This document shows positions 43,181 to 52,826 of a DNA stretch of 64,000 bases, in pieces. The stretch covers positions 124,001-188,000 of the forward strand of contig NZ_BSTC01000014.1 of the NCBI RefSeq assembly GCF_030269305.1, given 5' to 3'. A program made the translations under genes and the position numbers. The notes under the pieces are model-generated. The model did no database searches, had not been told where the DNA came from, and worked only from the letters and a program-made list of their open reading frames with translations. Source of the DNA: Kineosporia sp. NBRC 101731. Its GTDB lineage: Bacteria; Actinomycetota; Actinomycetes; Actinomycetales; Kineosporiaceae. Positions within the stretch are counted from its first letter, which is position 1. Each line of letters opens with the position of its first letter.

Positions 43181-44056
43181 ATGGTTGCTAACAGCGACGC
43201 CGAAGATCATCTGGCCGGGCGGGACCTGCGCCACACCCGGCTGCGGGACTACCGGCTCGACGGCGCCGACCTGAGCCGGTGCATCCTGCGGGGTACCGAT
43301 CTGCGGGGCACCGACCTGCACGGTGCGAACCTGACCGGCGCGAACCTCGAGGGAGCGAACCTGGCCGGGGTCGACCTGCACGGGGCCCGGCTGGAACACA
43401 CCGTGCTGACCTGGGCCAATCTCAAGGGCGCCCAGCTCGGCTCCGCCGATCTGCGCGACGGGCACCTGCACGGGGCCGACCTGTGCAACGCCGACCTGCA
43501 CGATGCCGACCTCGACCACGCCGATCTGGGTGACGCTGCCGTGCGCGGTACCGACCTGCGCGGAGCCCGGCTCACCTGGGCCCGCCTGTCGGGAGCCGAT
43601 CTGAAACAGGCCGAGGCCTCCACCGCCGACCTGGCGCACGCCCACCTGGACGGCGCGCACCTGACCGAGACCCGGATGACCGCGGCCCGGTTCGGCGAGG
43701 CCGACCTGAGCGGCGCCACGCTGGCGGGGGCCGACCTGTCCGGCGCCGGGCTGCAGGGTGCCCGCCTGCGCGGCATCACCATGGGCCTGTCGTCGCGGCA
43801 GGACCCGGTGAACCTGGAGGGCGCCGACCTGGCCGGCGCCGACCTGCGTGACGCCCGGCTCTCGTCGGTGAGCCTGACCGGCGCCGATCTGCGCGGGGCC
43901 GACCTCAGCGGTGCGTCCGCCTTCAACGTCGAGCTCACCGACGCGCACTGGGACGGGTCGACCCGCTGGGACTATCACCACGCACTCCAGATCAGGGACG
44001 CGTCGGTGCCCTGGCAGGGCGGCTACCGGGTGGCCCGGCGGTACGTGATGCGCTGA
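43181..44056 (+). CDS. Pentapeptide-repeat protein
   Basis: The 291-residue protein consists almost wholly of A(D/N)LxG-type pentapeptides from residue ~25 to ~255. Examples are ANLTGANLEGANL and GADLAGADLRDARL, giving a right-handed quadrilateral beta-helix. The C-terminal ~35 residues (WDGSTRWDYHHALQIRDASV) are non-repeat. Such proteins include DNA-mimic gyrase protectors (Qnr, MfpA), but most have unknown roles, and the MfpA-type dimerisation end is not evident. There is no signal peptide. The ATG start is chosen because no in-frame codon lies nearby upstream. It ends just before a PLP-enzyme gene on the same strand (28-bp gap). Confidence 0.88.
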   Translation: MVANSDAEDHLAGRDLRHTRLRDYRLDGADLSRCILRGTDLRGTDLHGANLTGANLEGANLAGVDLHGARLEHTVLTWANLKGAQLGSADLRDGHLHGADLCNADLHDADLDHADLGDAAVRGTDLRGARLTWARLSGADLKQAEASTADLAHAHLDGAHLTETRMTAARFGEADLSGATLAGADLSGAGLQGARLRGITMGLSSRQDPVNLEGADLAGADLRDARLSSVSLTGADLRGADLSGASAFNVELTDAHWDGSTRWDYHHALQIRDASVPWQGGYRVARRYVMR

Positions 44057-44078
44057 TCATCAGGGTGATCATTAGGGT
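44055..44078. repeat. Imperfect 12-bp direct repeat GATCATCAGGGT / GATCATTAGGGT
   Basis: Two adjacent copies differing at one base span the pentapeptide-protein stop codon and the leader of the next gene. Slippage duplication is likely. It may space the ribosome-binding site of the PLP-enzyme gene. Confidence 0.6.
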
Positions 44079-44084
44079 GCGGTG

Positions 44085-45311
44085 ATGGAGAATCTCGACG
44101 AACGTCGGCCCGACAAGCACGATCCGGCCAGTGTGGGTGACAGCACCTGGGCGGTGCACGGCGGCAACGGTGTGGACGGGGGCAGTGGGGCGATCCGCAC
44201 GCCCCTGGTGATGGCGAACTCCTACCGGCTGCCCGACGACCCGGCGGCGATGAACTGGTCGGCCACCGACCGGCCGCTATACACGCGCAACGGCAACACC
44301 AACCAGGCCGGTCTGGAGCGCAAGCTCGCGGCGATGGAGGGTGGTGAGGCGGCGGCAGTGTTCGCCACCGGGGTCGCCGCGCTGCACGGGGTGTTCTTCA
44401 CACTGCTGAAGAGCGGTGACCACGTGGTGGTCTCGGACGTGACCTACGAGGCCGTGTGGCGCCTGTTCGCCCAGCTGCTGCCCGATCGCTACGGCATCGA
44501 GGCGACCTTCGTCGACGTCGCCGACCTGGACGCCGTGCGCGCCGCGATCCGCCCGAACACCCGCATCGTCCATGTCGAGACCATCGCCAACCCGACCACC
44601 AAGGTGGCCGGCATCCGGCAGCTGGCGCAGATCGCCCACAGCGCCGGCGCCCGGCTGACCGTGGACGCCACCTTCACCCCACCACCGCTCTACCGCGCGC
44701 TGACCGACGGCGCCGACCTGGTCGTCCACTCGCTGACGAAGTACATCAACGGCCACGGCGACGCCATGGGCGGTGCGGTGATCGGTGACGCGGAGACCAT
44801 CGGCCGCCTCCGCCACGACGCCCTGGTCGATGTGGGCGGCGTGATCTCGCCGTTCAACGCGTGGATGATCATGCGCGGCTCGGTGACCCTGCCGCTGCGG
44901 CTGAAACAGCATCTGGCCTCGGCCGAACGGATCGCCGGGTTCCTCGCGGACGACCCCCGCATCGCGTTCGTCGCCTATCCCGGCCTGCCGTCGCACCCGC
45001 AGCACGACCTGGCGCGGGAACAGTTCGGCGGCCGGGGTTTCGGGGGCATGATGGCCTTCGCGCTGGCCGGTGACTCCGCTACCCAGAACCGGTTCGTGGC
45101 ACAGCTGGGAGTGATCACGTCGGCCGTCTCCCTGGGCCACGACGAGTCGCTGATCGTGCACGTCGGGCCGGACGCGCGGGGCGGCAGCGAGAACTACCCG
45201 CCGCCGTTCCTGCGCTACGGCCACCTGCGCCTGTCGGTCGGCCTGGAAGACACCGAAGACCTGCTGCGCGACCTGGGTTCGGCGCTGGACCGGACCCGGA
45301 TCACTCCCTAG
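44085..45311 (+). CDS. Cys/Met-metabolism PLP-dependent enzyme (cystathionine gamma-synthase / methionine gamma-lyase family)
   Basis: The 408-residue protein contains PLYTRNGNTNQAGLERKLAAMEGGEAAAVFATGVAAL (the family N-terminal PLP-phosphate loop), FTPPPLYRALTDGADLVVHSLTKYINGHGDAMGG with the Schiff-base Lys in SLTKY, and a C-terminal SVGLEDTEDLLRDL typical of the group. It catalyses gamma-elimination or gamma-replacement on methionine or cystathionine-like substrates. Which reaction cannot be settled by eye. A GTG one codon earlier is an alternative start. It overlaps the convergent Lrp gene by 11 bp. Confidence 0.88.
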   Translation: MENLDERRPDKHDPASVGDSTWAVHGGNGVDGGSGAIRTPLVMANSYRLPDDPAAMNWSATDRPLYTRNGNTNQAGLERKLAAMEGGEAAAVFATGVAALHGVFFTLLKSGDHVVVSDVTYEAVWRLFAQLLPDRYGIEATFVDVADLDAVRAAIRPNTRIVHVETIANPTTKVAGIRQLAQIAHSAGARLTVDATFTPPPLYRALTDGADLVVHSLTKYINGHGDAMGGAVIGDAETIGRLRHDALVDVGGVISPFNAWMIMRGSVTLPLRLKQHLASAERIAGFLADDPRIAFVAYPGLPSHPQHDLAREQFGGRGFGGMMAFALAGDSATQNRFVAQLGVITSAVSLGHDESLIVHVGPDARGGSENYPPPFLRYGHLRLSVGLEDTEDLLRDLGSALDRTRITP

Positions 45312-45804
45312 AACCAGCAGAACCAGCAGAACCGGTCAGCCGCTCCAGCAGCGGGGCCATCCGCAGCGACCGCACCCGCCGCAGCACGATCGCCGTGCTG
45401 GTGCGCTCGATACCAGGCATGTCGACGAGCATCTCGGTGATCCGGTTGAGGTCGCCGGTGTCCTTCGCCACCACCCGCGCCAGCAGGTCGCCGTCGCCGG
45501 TGGTGGCGAGCAGCTCGACCACCTCGGGCAGCGAGTCCAGGGCCTGGGTGGCTTCCCCCCGCATGCGCTGGCTGATCGACACCGTCACCAGTGCCAGCAG
45601 CGGGTACCCCACGGCCTCGGGCTCGACCCGGCAGCTGATCCGGCTCAGGGCGCCGTTCTCGCTCATCCGCCGCAACCGGGCCTGCACGGTGTTGCGGGCC
45701 AGCTGCAGATCGTTCGCGAGCGCGACGACCGTGGCCTGGGGGTCGCGGTCCAGGGCCAGCAGGATGCGCGCGTCGGTGGCATCCACAGGTGTCAGCTTGC
45801 TCAA
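45301..45804 (-). CDS. Lrp/AsnC-family transcriptional regulator
   Basis: The 167-residue protein has an N-terminal AsnC helix-turn-helix (DATDARILLALDRDPQATVVALANDLQLARNTVQARLRRM) and a RAM/AsnC ligand domain (VTVSISQRMRGEATQALDSLPEV...ATTGDGDLLARVVAKDTGDLN). It binds amino acids and typically controls nearby amino-acid genes. It is divergent from the decarboxylase-aminotransferase operon, whose promoter has an AGAATGC/GCATTCT inverted repeat. TTG is chosen as start because AAAGGA sits 7 bp before it; longer readings run through the divergent promoter. A 9-bp tandem repeat encodes a GSAGSAGS tail. Confidence 0.9.
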   Translation of the reverse strand: MSKLTPVDATDARILLALDRDPQATVVALANDLQLARNTVQARLRRMSENGALSRISCRVEPEAVGYPLLALVTVSISQRMRGEATQALDSLPEVVELLATTGDGDLLARVVAKDTGDLNRITEMLVDMPGIERTSTAIVLRRVRSLRMAPLLERLTGSAGSAGSRE

Positions 45805-45835
45805 TGCCAATCCTTTCGACGACGGCCAATGAAGC

Positions 45836-45872
45836 AGAATGCTCAACCTCAAACCAGCATATTGCGCATTCT
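45836..45872. promoter_or_regulatory. Inverted repeat AGAATGC-N23-GCATTCT in lrp-ipdC spacer
   Basis: Perfect 7-bp arms are separated by 23 bp, so the half-site centres are 30 bp (about three helical turns) apart on one DNA face. This fits an Lrp octamer/dimer wrapping arrangement and divergent control of lrp and the decarboxylase operon. Confidence 0.5.
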
Positions 45873-45897
45873 GAGGCACAGCCTTCATGTTGTTGGG

Positions 45898-47535
45898 ATG
45901 ACGGAGCAGATCACTCTGGCGGAGTACCTGGGTCACCGACTGCGGCAGGCCGGCGTCGGGCACCTCTTCGGTGTGCCCGGCGACTTCAACCTGACCCTGC
46001 TCGACCACCTGACGAAGGTGCCCGACCTGCAGTGGACCGGTTCACCCAACGAGCTCAACGCCGGGTACGCGGCCGACGCCTACGCCCGCTCCCGCGGCCT
46101 GGCCGCGCTCGTGACCACCTACGGGGTGGGCGAACTCAGCGCCTTCAACGCGGTGGCCGGCAGCGCGGCCGAGGACGTGCCGGTGGTGCACATCGTCGGC
46201 AGCCCCTCCACCGCGACCGTCGCCCAGGGCCGCAAGGTCCACCACACGCTGGCGGACGGCGTCTTCGACCGCTTCTCCACCGCGTTCGCCCAGGTGGTGG
46301 TGCACCAGGAGACGGTGACCGCCGACCGCGCCGCCGAGCAGATCGACGCGGTACTGCTCGCCGCGACCACGCACCGGCGCCCCACCTACCTGAGCATCCC
46401 GATGGACCTGGCCACGCTCCCGCTCGACGCTCAGCGTCTGAACACCCCGCTGCGCAGCGCCAGTGACCCGGCCGCGCTGCGCGCCCTGACCGCCGATCTG
46501 ACCCGAAGGCTCGCCGCCGCAACGAAACCCGTGTTCGTCGTCGGTCACCTCGTCCCCCGTTTCGATCTTTCCGCAGCCGTGCTCGAGGCCGCCCGCGCCG
46601 CCAACATCCCCCTGGTCACCTCGCTCGCCGCCAAGGGCGCGATCGATGCCTCGCAGCCGCTGCACCGGGGCCACTACGCGGGCACGATGGTGGACGCATC
46701 GACGGCGGCTCTGGTCGCGGAGGCGGACCTGGTCGTCGAGCTGGGTACGGTGGCCAGTGACGTGCTCACCGGCTTCTTCACCCACCGGGCGGAAGACGTT
46801 CGGGACATCCACTTCTCGGCCACCCGCGCGGGTGGGCACGAGGTCCTGTTCACCGACGCCGTGCGCGTCCTGGCCGAGGTCTGCGCCACGGTGCGGTTCC
46901 CCGACCGCCCGTACCCGGCCCGGCCGGTCCGGACCCCGGTGGCGGTCGACCCGGACGACGCCCTCACCCAGGAATCGCTCTGGCAGACGATCGAGGCCTG
47001 GCTCCCCTCCGGCACGGCCGTGCTCGCCGACACCGGCACCGCGTACTTCGGCTCGGTCCGGATGAACCTGCCCGACGACACCGTGTACGTCGGCCAGCCG
47101 GTCTGGAACTCCATCGGGTACGCCCTGCCCGCCACCCTCGGCCAGGGTCTGGCCGAACCGGGCCGCCGCCCGGTGCTGTTCGTCGGCGACGGCGCGGCCC
47201 AGATGACCGTGCAGGAGCTGAGCACGATCGCCCGGGCCGGTCTGAACCCGGTGGTGGTGCTGATCAACAACGACGGCTACACGATCGAGCGGGCCCTGCA
47301 GAGCCCGAAAGCCGCCTACAACGACATCGCCGCCTGGGACTGGACGGCGCTGGCGCTCGCGCTGGGCGATGGCCTGGTGAGCACGCGCACGGTATGGACC
47401 AACGGTGAGCTCGAGGTCGCCCTGGCCGAGGCGCCCACCGACGAGATGGTGCTGCTGGAGGTGGTTCTGGACATGTTCGACTCCCCGCCCCTGCTGAAGG
47501 AACTGGCTGAACGCAACGGTGGGGGTGCGCAGTGA
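45898..47535 (+). CDS. Thiamine-diphosphate-dependent alpha-keto acid (indolepyruvate/pyruvate) decarboxylase
   Basis: The 545-residue enzyme has the decarboxylase-specific signature set: catalytic Glu52 in SPNELNAGYAADAYAR, the His115-His116 pair in KVHHTLAD, and the C-terminal GDGAAQMTVQEL...INNDGYTIE ThDP/Mg motif. It cleaves CO2 from 2-keto acids to give aldehydes. The HH pair and length fit both pyruvate and indolepyruvate decarboxylases. An adjoining aminotransferase (GTGA overlap) and Lrp regulator favour keto acids from amino acids, such as indole- or phenylpyruvate. ATG is chosen; a 23-codon upstream extension crosses the operator. Confidence 0.88.
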   Translation: MTEQITLAEYLGHRLRQAGVGHLFGVPGDFNLTLLDHLTKVPDLQWTGSPNELNAGYAADAYARSRGLAALVTTYGVGELSAFNAVAGSAAEDVPVVHIVGSPSTATVAQGRKVHHTLADGVFDRFSTAFAQVVVHQETVTADRAAEQIDAVLLAATTHRRPTYLSIPMDLATLPLDAQRLNTPLRSASDPAALRALTADLTRRLAAATKPVFVVGHLVPRFDLSAAVLEAARAANIPLVTSLAAKGAIDASQPLHRGHYAGTMVDASTAALVAEADLVVELGTVASDVLTGFFTHRAEDVRDIHFSATRAGGHEVLFTDAVRVLAEVCATVRFPDRPYPARPVRTPVAVDPDDALTQESLWQTIEAWLPSGTAVLADTGTAYFGSVRMNLPDDTVYVGQPVWNSIGYALPATLGQGLAEPGRRPVLFVGDGAAQMTVQELSTIARAGLNPVVVLINNDGYTIERALQSPKAAYNDIAAWDWTALALALGDGLVSTRTVWTNGELEVALAEAPTDEMVLLEVVLDMFDSPPLLKELAERNGGGAQ

Positions 47536-48599
47536 CCCGCCCCCTGCTGCGCGCCGCCGTCAGCGGTCTGCCCGGTTACGTCCCCGGCCGCCGCTCGGCC
47601 AGTGCCGACGTGGCCGCCCTGGCCTCGAACGAGAGCCATTTCGACCCGCTGCCCTCGGTGCAGGCCCGGGTGCTCGACGCCGCGCACCGGGTGCACCGCT
47701 ATCCCGACCTGAGCTGCCTGGCCCTGCGCGAGCGCATCGCCGCCGAGTTCGGTCTCACCGGTGCGGACGAGGTGGTCGCCGGGCCCGGCAGCGTGGGTGT
47801 ACTTCAGCAGGTGCTGCAGGCCGTGCTCGACCCGGGTGACGAGGTGGTGCACGCCTGGCGTTCCTTCGAGGCCTACCCGATCCTGATCGCGATCGCGGGT
47901 GGGGTCAGCGTGCCGGTGCCCCTCACCCCGGACGAGCACCACGACCTGCCCGCGATGCTCGCGGCGATCGGCCCGGCGACCCGCGCGGTGCTGCTCTGCT
48001 CGCCGAACAACCCGACCGGCGTGGCGATCTCGCACCGGGAGCTGACAGCCTTCCTGGACGCGGTGCCCGCGCACGTGCTCGTGGTGCTCGACGAGGCGTA
48101 CATCGAGTTCGTCACCGGGCCCGACCGCGCCGACGCCCTGGCCGCCTACCGCCGCCACCCGAATCTCTGTGTGCTGAGGACGTTCTCCAAAGCGTACGGG
48201 CTGGCGGGCCTGCGCGTCGGGTACGCGATCGCGCAGACCGAGCTGGCCGAGGGCGCCCGGCGCACCGCCATCCCGTTCGGGGTCACCGCGCTGGCCCAGG
48301 ACGCGGCGATCGCCTCGCTGGACGCCCGCGACGAGATCTCCCACCGGGTGGCCGAGGTCGTCACCGAGCGGGCGTACCTGGCGGCCGGGCTGCGCTCGCA
48401 GGGCCGGCACGTGCCCGACAGCGCGGCCAACTTCGTCTGGCTGCGGCTGGACGACGACGCCGTCCGGCGCACGGTCGAGGCTCTCGCCGCCGCCGACATC
48501 CTGGTGCGCGCCTACCCGGGTGACGGCATCCGGATCACCGTCGCGGACCGGGCGACGAGCGACCGGGTGCTCGCCGCCCTGCCTCTCCTGGTCCGGTGA
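47532..48599 (+). CDS. Class I/II aminotransferase, HisC/aromatic type
   Basis: The 355-residue fold-type I aminotransferase has the HisC-like layout: LASNESHFDPLPSVQ at the start, LCSPNNPTG, VLDEAYIEF, and the PLP Lys220 in TFSKAYGLAGLRVGY. Such proteins serve as histidinol-phosphate or aromatic/phenylalanine aminotransferases in actinobacteria (hisC, pat). No his genes are nearby. It is translationally coupled to the keto-acid decarboxylase, so it most likely makes that enzyme's keto acid from an aromatic or branched amino acid (inference). Confidence 0.85.
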   Translation: MTRPLLRAAVSGLPGYVPGRRSASADVAALASNESHFDPLPSVQARVLDAAHRVHRYPDLSCLALRERIAAEFGLTGADEVVAGPGSVGVLQQVLQAVLDPGDEVVHAWRSFEAYPILIAIAGGVSVPVPLTPDEHHDLPAMLAAIGPATRAVLLCSPNNPTGVAISHRELTAFLDAVPAHVLVVLDEAYIEFVTGPDRADALAAYRRHPNLCVLRTFSKAYGLAGLRVGYAIAQTELAEGARRTAIPFGVTALAQDAAIASLDARDEISHRVAEVVTERAYLAAGLRSQGRHVPDSAANFVWLRLDDDAVRRTVEALAAADILVRAYPGDGIRITVADRATSDRVLAALPLLVR

Positions 48600-48667
48600 G
48601 GGGTTCCGGACGTGGCCGGTAACGCCAGTACCTGCCACGATCCGGCGGGCGTGTCTACCGTGGGGGG

Positions 48668-49534
48668 ATGAGTTCCACCGACGTCCGCACCCAGATTCGC
48701 GACTTCCTGGCCAGCCGGCGGGCCCGGATCACCCCCGAACAGGCCGGTCTGCCCGCCTACGGCGGTAACCGCCGGGTCCAGGGACTGCGCCGCGAGGAGG
48801 TCGCCATGCTCGCGGGCGTGTCGGTGGACTACTACGTGCGGATGGAACGCGGCAATCTCGGCGGCGCCTCCGACAGTGTGCTGGAAGGGCTGGCCGACGC
48901 GCTGCACCTGGACGAGGCCGAGCGCACCCACCTGTTCGACCTGGCCCGCCAGAGCGCGCCGGTGACCCGGTCGCGGCGCTCGCCGGCGCCGCACACCAAG
49001 GTGCGACCGGTGATCCAGCAGGTGCTGGACGCCATGCCCGACACCCCGGCCTGGGTGCGCAACGGCCGGCACGACATCATCGCGATGAACCAGATGGCCC
49101 GGGCCCTGTACTCCCCCGTGCTGTCCGGGGCGCGGCAGCGCGCCAACACCACCTGGTTCGTCTTCATGGATCCGGCCGCCGAGGACTTCTTCGTCGACTA
49201 CGACCGGATCGCCGCCGACGCCGCGGCCATGCTGCGGCTGGAGGCCGGGCGCCGGCCGAACGACAAGGCGCTGATCGAGCTGGTCGGAGAGCTGTCCACC
49301 CATTCGGAGCTCTTCCGGCAGCGCTGGGCCGCCCACAACGTGAAGTTTCACCGCAGCGGCACCAAACGCCTGCGCCACCCGGTAGTGGGGCAGCTCGACC
49401 TCGACTTCGAGTCGATGGAGCTGGCCTCCGAACCCGACCTGCGGCTGAACATCTACACGTCCGCCGTCGGCACCCCGACCGCGGACGCGCTGAAGATGCT
49501 CGCCTCCTGGGCAGCCTCGCCCGCGAACGCCTGA
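48668..49534 (+). CDS. XRE-type HTH regulator with MmyB-like ligand domain
   Basis: The 288-residue protein has an N-terminal helix-turn-helix (residues ~15-85; RRVQGLRREEVAMLAGVSVDYYVRMERG is the hallmark). A C-terminal MmyB-like PAS-related domain follows (WVRNGRHDIIAMNQMARAL...FVFMDPAAEDFFVDYD), which in relatives binds fatty acids or other small ligands. This architecture is abundant in actinobacteria and often represses an adjacent oxidoreductase gene. Here no such partner is next to it. It is followed by a strong hairpin terminator, so monocistronic. Confidence 0.92.
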   Translation: MSSTDVRTQIRDFLASRRARITPEQAGLPAYGGNRRVQGLRREEVAMLAGVSVDYYVRMERGNLGGASDSVLEGLADALHLDEAERTHLFDLARQSAPVTRSRRSPAPHTKVRPVIQQVLDAMPDTPAWVRNGRHDIIAMNQMARALYSPVLSGARQRANTTWFVFMDPAAEDFFVDYDRIAADAAAMLRLEAGRRPNDKALIELVGELSTHSELFRQRWAAHNVKFHRSGTKRLRHPVVGQLDLDFESMELASEPDLRLNIYTSAVGTPTADALKMLASWAASPANA

Positions 49535-49566
49535 AGGCCGGACCGCGCTGAAGCGGTCCGGCCTTC
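49533..49566 (+). terminator. Hairpin terminator after the HTH regulator gene
   Basis: A perfect 14-bp stem (GAAGGCCGGACCGC and its complement) with a 6-nt loop begins at the stop codon of the regulator. It is followed by TCGG and no T-run. It also lies downstream of the convergent pflA. Confidence 0.75.
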
Positions 49567-49592
49567 TCGGCTCCTCACGGGGGCGAACCCCT

Positions 49593-50399
49593 TCAGCTCA
49601 CCGTGAGCCCGCGGTCGGCGAACCGGCGGCGGGTGTCCTCCACCTGCTCCCAGGTCGGTGGTTCGGTTCCCTCCAGCCGGTACCGGATCCGCAGCCGGTC
49701 GTACTTGTCCACCCCGAGACGGTGGTAGGCCAGCACGTCCACCCGCTCGACGTTGCCGAGACCGGCCGCGAAATCGGCCAGCCCGTCGATGTTGGCGGGG
49801 TCGTCCGTGAGTCCGGGTACCAGCACGAACCGCAGGTTCACCGGCTTACCCAGTTCGGCCAGACGTTTCGCGAACCGCAGGGTCGGGGCCAGTTCACGCC
49901 CGGTCACCCGCTGGTAGGTCTCCGGGTCGAACGACTTGATGTCGAGCAGCACCAGATCGGTGTCCTCCAGCATCTCGTCGGTCGCGAGATGGCCGAGGAA
50001 CCCGGCCGTGTCCAGGGCCGTGTGCAGCCCCATCTCGCGGGCACCGCGCAGGAAATTCGCCACGAACCGGGGCTGGGCGAGCGGCTCACCGCCGGAGACC
50101 GTGACACCGCCCTTCCCGGCGATCAGCGCCGTCCGGTAACCCCGTACCCGCTCCAGCACCTCGTCGACCTTCGTCATCTGACCGCCCCGAGGCGTCCAGG
50201 TGTCGGGGTTCTCGCAGTACTGGCACCGCAGGGGGCAACCGGCGGTGAACATCACGAACCGGGTACCCGGGCCGTCCACACCCATGGACGTGTCCCACGA
50301 GTGCACCCAGCCGGCCTCCCCGCGCCGCCAGACCTCCGGGTCGTACCCGGGAAGCGGCGGACGCGGCGCGGCCATCAGAGCGATGCCGATGGAGTTCAT
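49593..50399 (-). CDS. pflA: Pyruvate formate-lyase activating enzyme (radical SAM)
   Basis: The 268-residue radical SAM protein has the CxxxCxxC cluster motif at Cys55/Cys59/Cys62 (GCPLRCQYC) and [14 protein letters not shown], the SAM-binding GGE loop. It has the compact length of PflA rather than the ferredoxin-domain forms. It installs the glycyl radical on PflB using SAM and reduced flavodoxin, and works only without oxygen. Its ATG overlaps the pflB stop (ATGA), so activator and target are coupled. Confidence 0.93.
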   Translation of the reverse strand: MNSIGIALMAAPRPPLPGYDPEVWRRGEAGWVHSWDTSMGVDGPGTRFVMFTAGCPLRCQYCENPDTWTPRGGQMTKVDEVLERVRGYRTALIAGKGGVTVSGGEPLAQPRFVANFLRGAREMGLHTALDTAGFLGHLATDEMLEDTDLVLLDIKSFDPETYQRVTGRELAPTLRFAKRLAELGKPVNLRFVLVPGLTDDPANIDGLADFAAGLGNVERVDVLAYHRLGVDKYDRLRIRYRLEGTEPPTWEQVEDTRRRFADRGLTVS

Positions 50400-52666
50400 T
50401 TGACGAGCGGGTCGCCGTGGAAGGTGCGGTTGATGACGTCCATCTGCTGCTCCTGGGTGAGGCGGACGAAGTTGACCGCGTAGCCCGAGACCCGGATGGT
50501 GAGGTTCGGGTAGTTCTCGGGGTGTTCCATGGCGTCGACGAGCGTCGCGCGCTCCAGCACGTTGACGTTCATGTGGTAGCCGCCGGAGGTCATGTACGCG
50601 TCCAGCACACCGACCAGGCTGCTGATCCGGTCCTCGGGGGTGCGGCCGAGAGCCTGCGGCACCGTGGTCGAGGTCAGCGAGATGCCGTCCCGGGCGTCCG
50701 CGTAGTCGATCTTCGCCACGCTCAGCGCCGAGGTGAGCAGACCGTGCTTGTCGCGCCCGTTCATCGGGTTGGCCCCGGGGGCGAAGGGCTCCCCCGCGCG
50801 GCGTCCGTCCGGAGTGTTACCGGTCTTCTTGCCGTACACCACGTTCGAGGTGATGGTCAGCACGGACTGGGTGATCTCGGCGTTGCGGTAGGTGGAGTGG
50901 GTGCGCAGCTTCTCCATGAACCGGTGCACCAGCTCCGACGCGATGGCGTCGGCCCGGTCGTCGCCGTTGCCGTAGCAGGGGTACTCGCCCTCGACCGTGT
51001 AGTCGACCACGAGCCCGGTCTCGTCCCGCACCGGCGTGACCGACGCGTACCGGATCGCCGACAGCGAGTCGGCCGCGACCGACAGACCGGCGATGCCGCA
51101 GGCCAGCATCCGGTGCACCGGGTAGTCGTGCAGGGCCATCTGAACGGCCTCGTACGCGTACTTGTCGTGCATGAAGTGGATGATGTTCAGCGCGTCGACG
51201 TAGGTGTCGGCGAGCCAGTCGAGCATCTCGTCGTACCGCTTCATCACGTCGTCGTAGTCGAGCGTGTCACCGGTCACCGGCTGGGCGCCCGGGGCCACCT
51301 GGGCCCCGCTGACCTCGTCGCGGCCACCGTTGATCGCGTACAGCAGGGCCTTCGCCAGGTTGGCCCGGGCCCCGAAGAACTGCATGGCCTTACCGACCGC
51401 GGCTCCCGAGACACAGCAGGCGATCGCCGCGTCGTCACCGTTCATCGGGCGCAGCAGATCGTCATTCTCGAACTGGATGGCGCTGGTGTCGATGGACACC
51501 TGCGCGCAGAACCGCTTGAAGCCCTCCGGCAGGCTCGGCGACCACAGCACCGTCAGGTTCGGCTCCGGCGCCGGCCCGAGGTTGTACAGGGTCTGCAGGA
51601 ACCGGAACGAGGTGCGGGTGACGAGCGGCACGCCTTCCTGGGTGACGCCGCCGATCGACTCGGTGACCCAGGTCGGGTCGCCGGAGAACAGCGCGTCGTA
51701 GTCCGGGGTGCGCAGGAAGCGGATGATCCGCAGCTTCATCACCAGGTCGTCGACGAGTTCCTGGGCCTGCGACTCGGTCAGCGTGCCGTCCAGGCGGTCA
51801 CGCTGCACGTAGATGTCGATGAAGCTGGAGGTCCGGCCGAACGACATGGCCGCGCCGTTGCCCTCCTTGGCGCCGGCCAGGTAGGCCAGGTAGAGCCACT
51901 GGATCGCTTCCTGGGCGGTGCCCGCCGGGCGGGAGACGTCGAAGCCGTAGCTCGCGGCCATCGTCTTCAGGTCGCGCAGGGCCCGGATCTGCTCGGACAG
52001 TTCCTCGCGGTCGCGGATCACGTCTTCGCTGGAGCGGAAACCGTTGAGCAGGGCCTTCTCGCGGCCCTTGTCCTCGATCAGCGCGTCCACGCCGTAGAGG
52101 GCCACCCGGCGGAAGTCGCCGATGATGCGGCCGCGTCCGTAGGCGTCGGGCAGGCCGGTGATGATGCCGGCCTTGCGGGCGGCCAGGATCTCCGGGGTGT
52201 AGGCGTCGAAGACGCCCGCGTTGTGGGTCTTGCGGTGCTTGGTGAAGATGTCCTTCACCACCGGGTCGATCTCGTAACCGTAGGCGGCGAGGCCGTTCTC
52301 GACCATCCGCAGCCCGCCCTTGGGCATGATGGCCCGCTTCAGCGGCGCGTCTGTCTGCAGCCCGACGATCAGCTCGGCATCTTTGTCGATGTACCCGGGT
52401 GCGTGACTGGTGATCGTCGAGGGCGTCTTCGCGTCGGCGTCCAGGATGCCGCGTTCGCGCTCGATCTTCGTCAGCTCACTGATGCGCTGGTGGATCGACT
52501 CCGTGCGAGGGGTCGCCGTCGCCAGGAATGCCTCGTCGCCCTCGTAGGGCGTGACGTTGGCCTTGATGAAGGCGCTGACGTCGATCCGGTTCTGCCACTC
52601 CTGCCCGGCGAATCCACGCCAGGCAGCCGGAGCGGCCGAATGTTCCGTGGTCTGCAGGGTGTCCAT
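50396..52666 (-). CDS. pflB: Formate C-acetyltransferase (pyruvate formate-lyase)
   Basis: The 756-residue glycyl-radical enzyme has the adjacent active-site cysteines Cys417-Cys418 (ACCVSG), which distinguish true PFL from other glycyl-radical enzymes. The radical Gly728 lies in [12 protein letters not shown] near the C-terminus. It splits pyruvate with CoA to acetyl-CoA and formate under anoxia. The ATG (MDTLQTT) is chosen; an upstream extension of 24 codons overlaps the promoter region. It is divergent from an unknown small gene across an inverted repeat. No formate channel or formate dehydrogenase lies within the window. Confidence 0.95.
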   Translation of the reverse strand: MDTLQTTEHSAAPAAWRGFAGQEWQNRIDVSAFIKANVTPYEGDEAFLATATPRTESIHQRISELTKIERERGILDADAKTPSTITSHAPGYIDKDAELIVGLQTDAPLKRAIMPKGGLRMVENGLAAYGYEIDPVVKDIFTKHRKTHNAGVFDAYTPEILAARKAGIITGLPDAYGRGRIIGDFRRVALYGVDALIEDKGREKALLNGFRSSEDVIRDREELSEQIRALRDLKTMAASYGFDVSRPAGTAQEAIQWLYLAYLAGAKEGNGAAMSFGRTSSFIDIYVQRDRLDGTLTESQAQELVDDLVMKLRIIRFLRTPDYDALFSGDPTWVTESIGGVTQEGVPLVTRTSFRFLQTLYNLGPAPEPNLTVLWSPSLPEGFKRFCAQVSIDTSAIQFENDDLLRPMNGDDAAIACCVSGAAVGKAMQFFGARANLAKALLYAINGGRDEVSGAQVAPGAQPVTGDTLDYDDVMKRYDEMLDWLADTYVDALNIIHFMHDKYAYEAVQMALHDYPVHRMLACGIAGLSVAADSLSAIRYASVTPVRDETGLVVDYTVEGEYPCYGNGDDRADAIASELVHRFMEKLRTHSTYRNAEITQSVLTITSNVVYGKKTGNTPDGRRAGEPFAPGANPMNGRDKHGLLTSALSVAKIDYADARDGISLTSTTVPQALGRTPEDRISSLVGVLDAYMTSGGYHMNVNVLERATLVDAMEHPENYPNLTIRVSGYAVNFVRLTQEQQMDVINRTFHGDPLVK

Positions 52667-52742
52667 GACTGCATCGTCCGCCTGCCGCAACAGGACCCGT
52701 AGAGGCCAAGTGCCCCTGTTCGGACAGTCCTTGGTCAAAGGT

Positions 52743-52771
52743 CGTTGGTCCCGGGACCGGACCGACCAACG
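52743..52771. promoter_or_regulatory. Inverted repeat CGTTGGTC-N13-GACCAACG between pflB and small gene
   Basis: Perfect 8-bp arms flank a 13-bp centre that itself contains GGTCCCGGGACC overlapping the left arm. It sits in the only intergenic space between the divergent genes. It is a candidate site for a redox or oxygen regulator, though it does not match the FNR consensus. Confidence 0.45.
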
Positions 52772-52826
52772 GCTGGTGCGCGCCCCGTCCTCCCGTCGTT
52801 ATCCTTGATGCCGGCAGGAGGCGCAG

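Noticed and set aside
50417-52702. Long open frame of about 760 codons antisense to pflB
   Set aside because: It mirrors the third-position GC bias of pflB, has Val/Arg/Asp-rich low-complexity translation and no family motif. The pflB frame has all catalytic residues.
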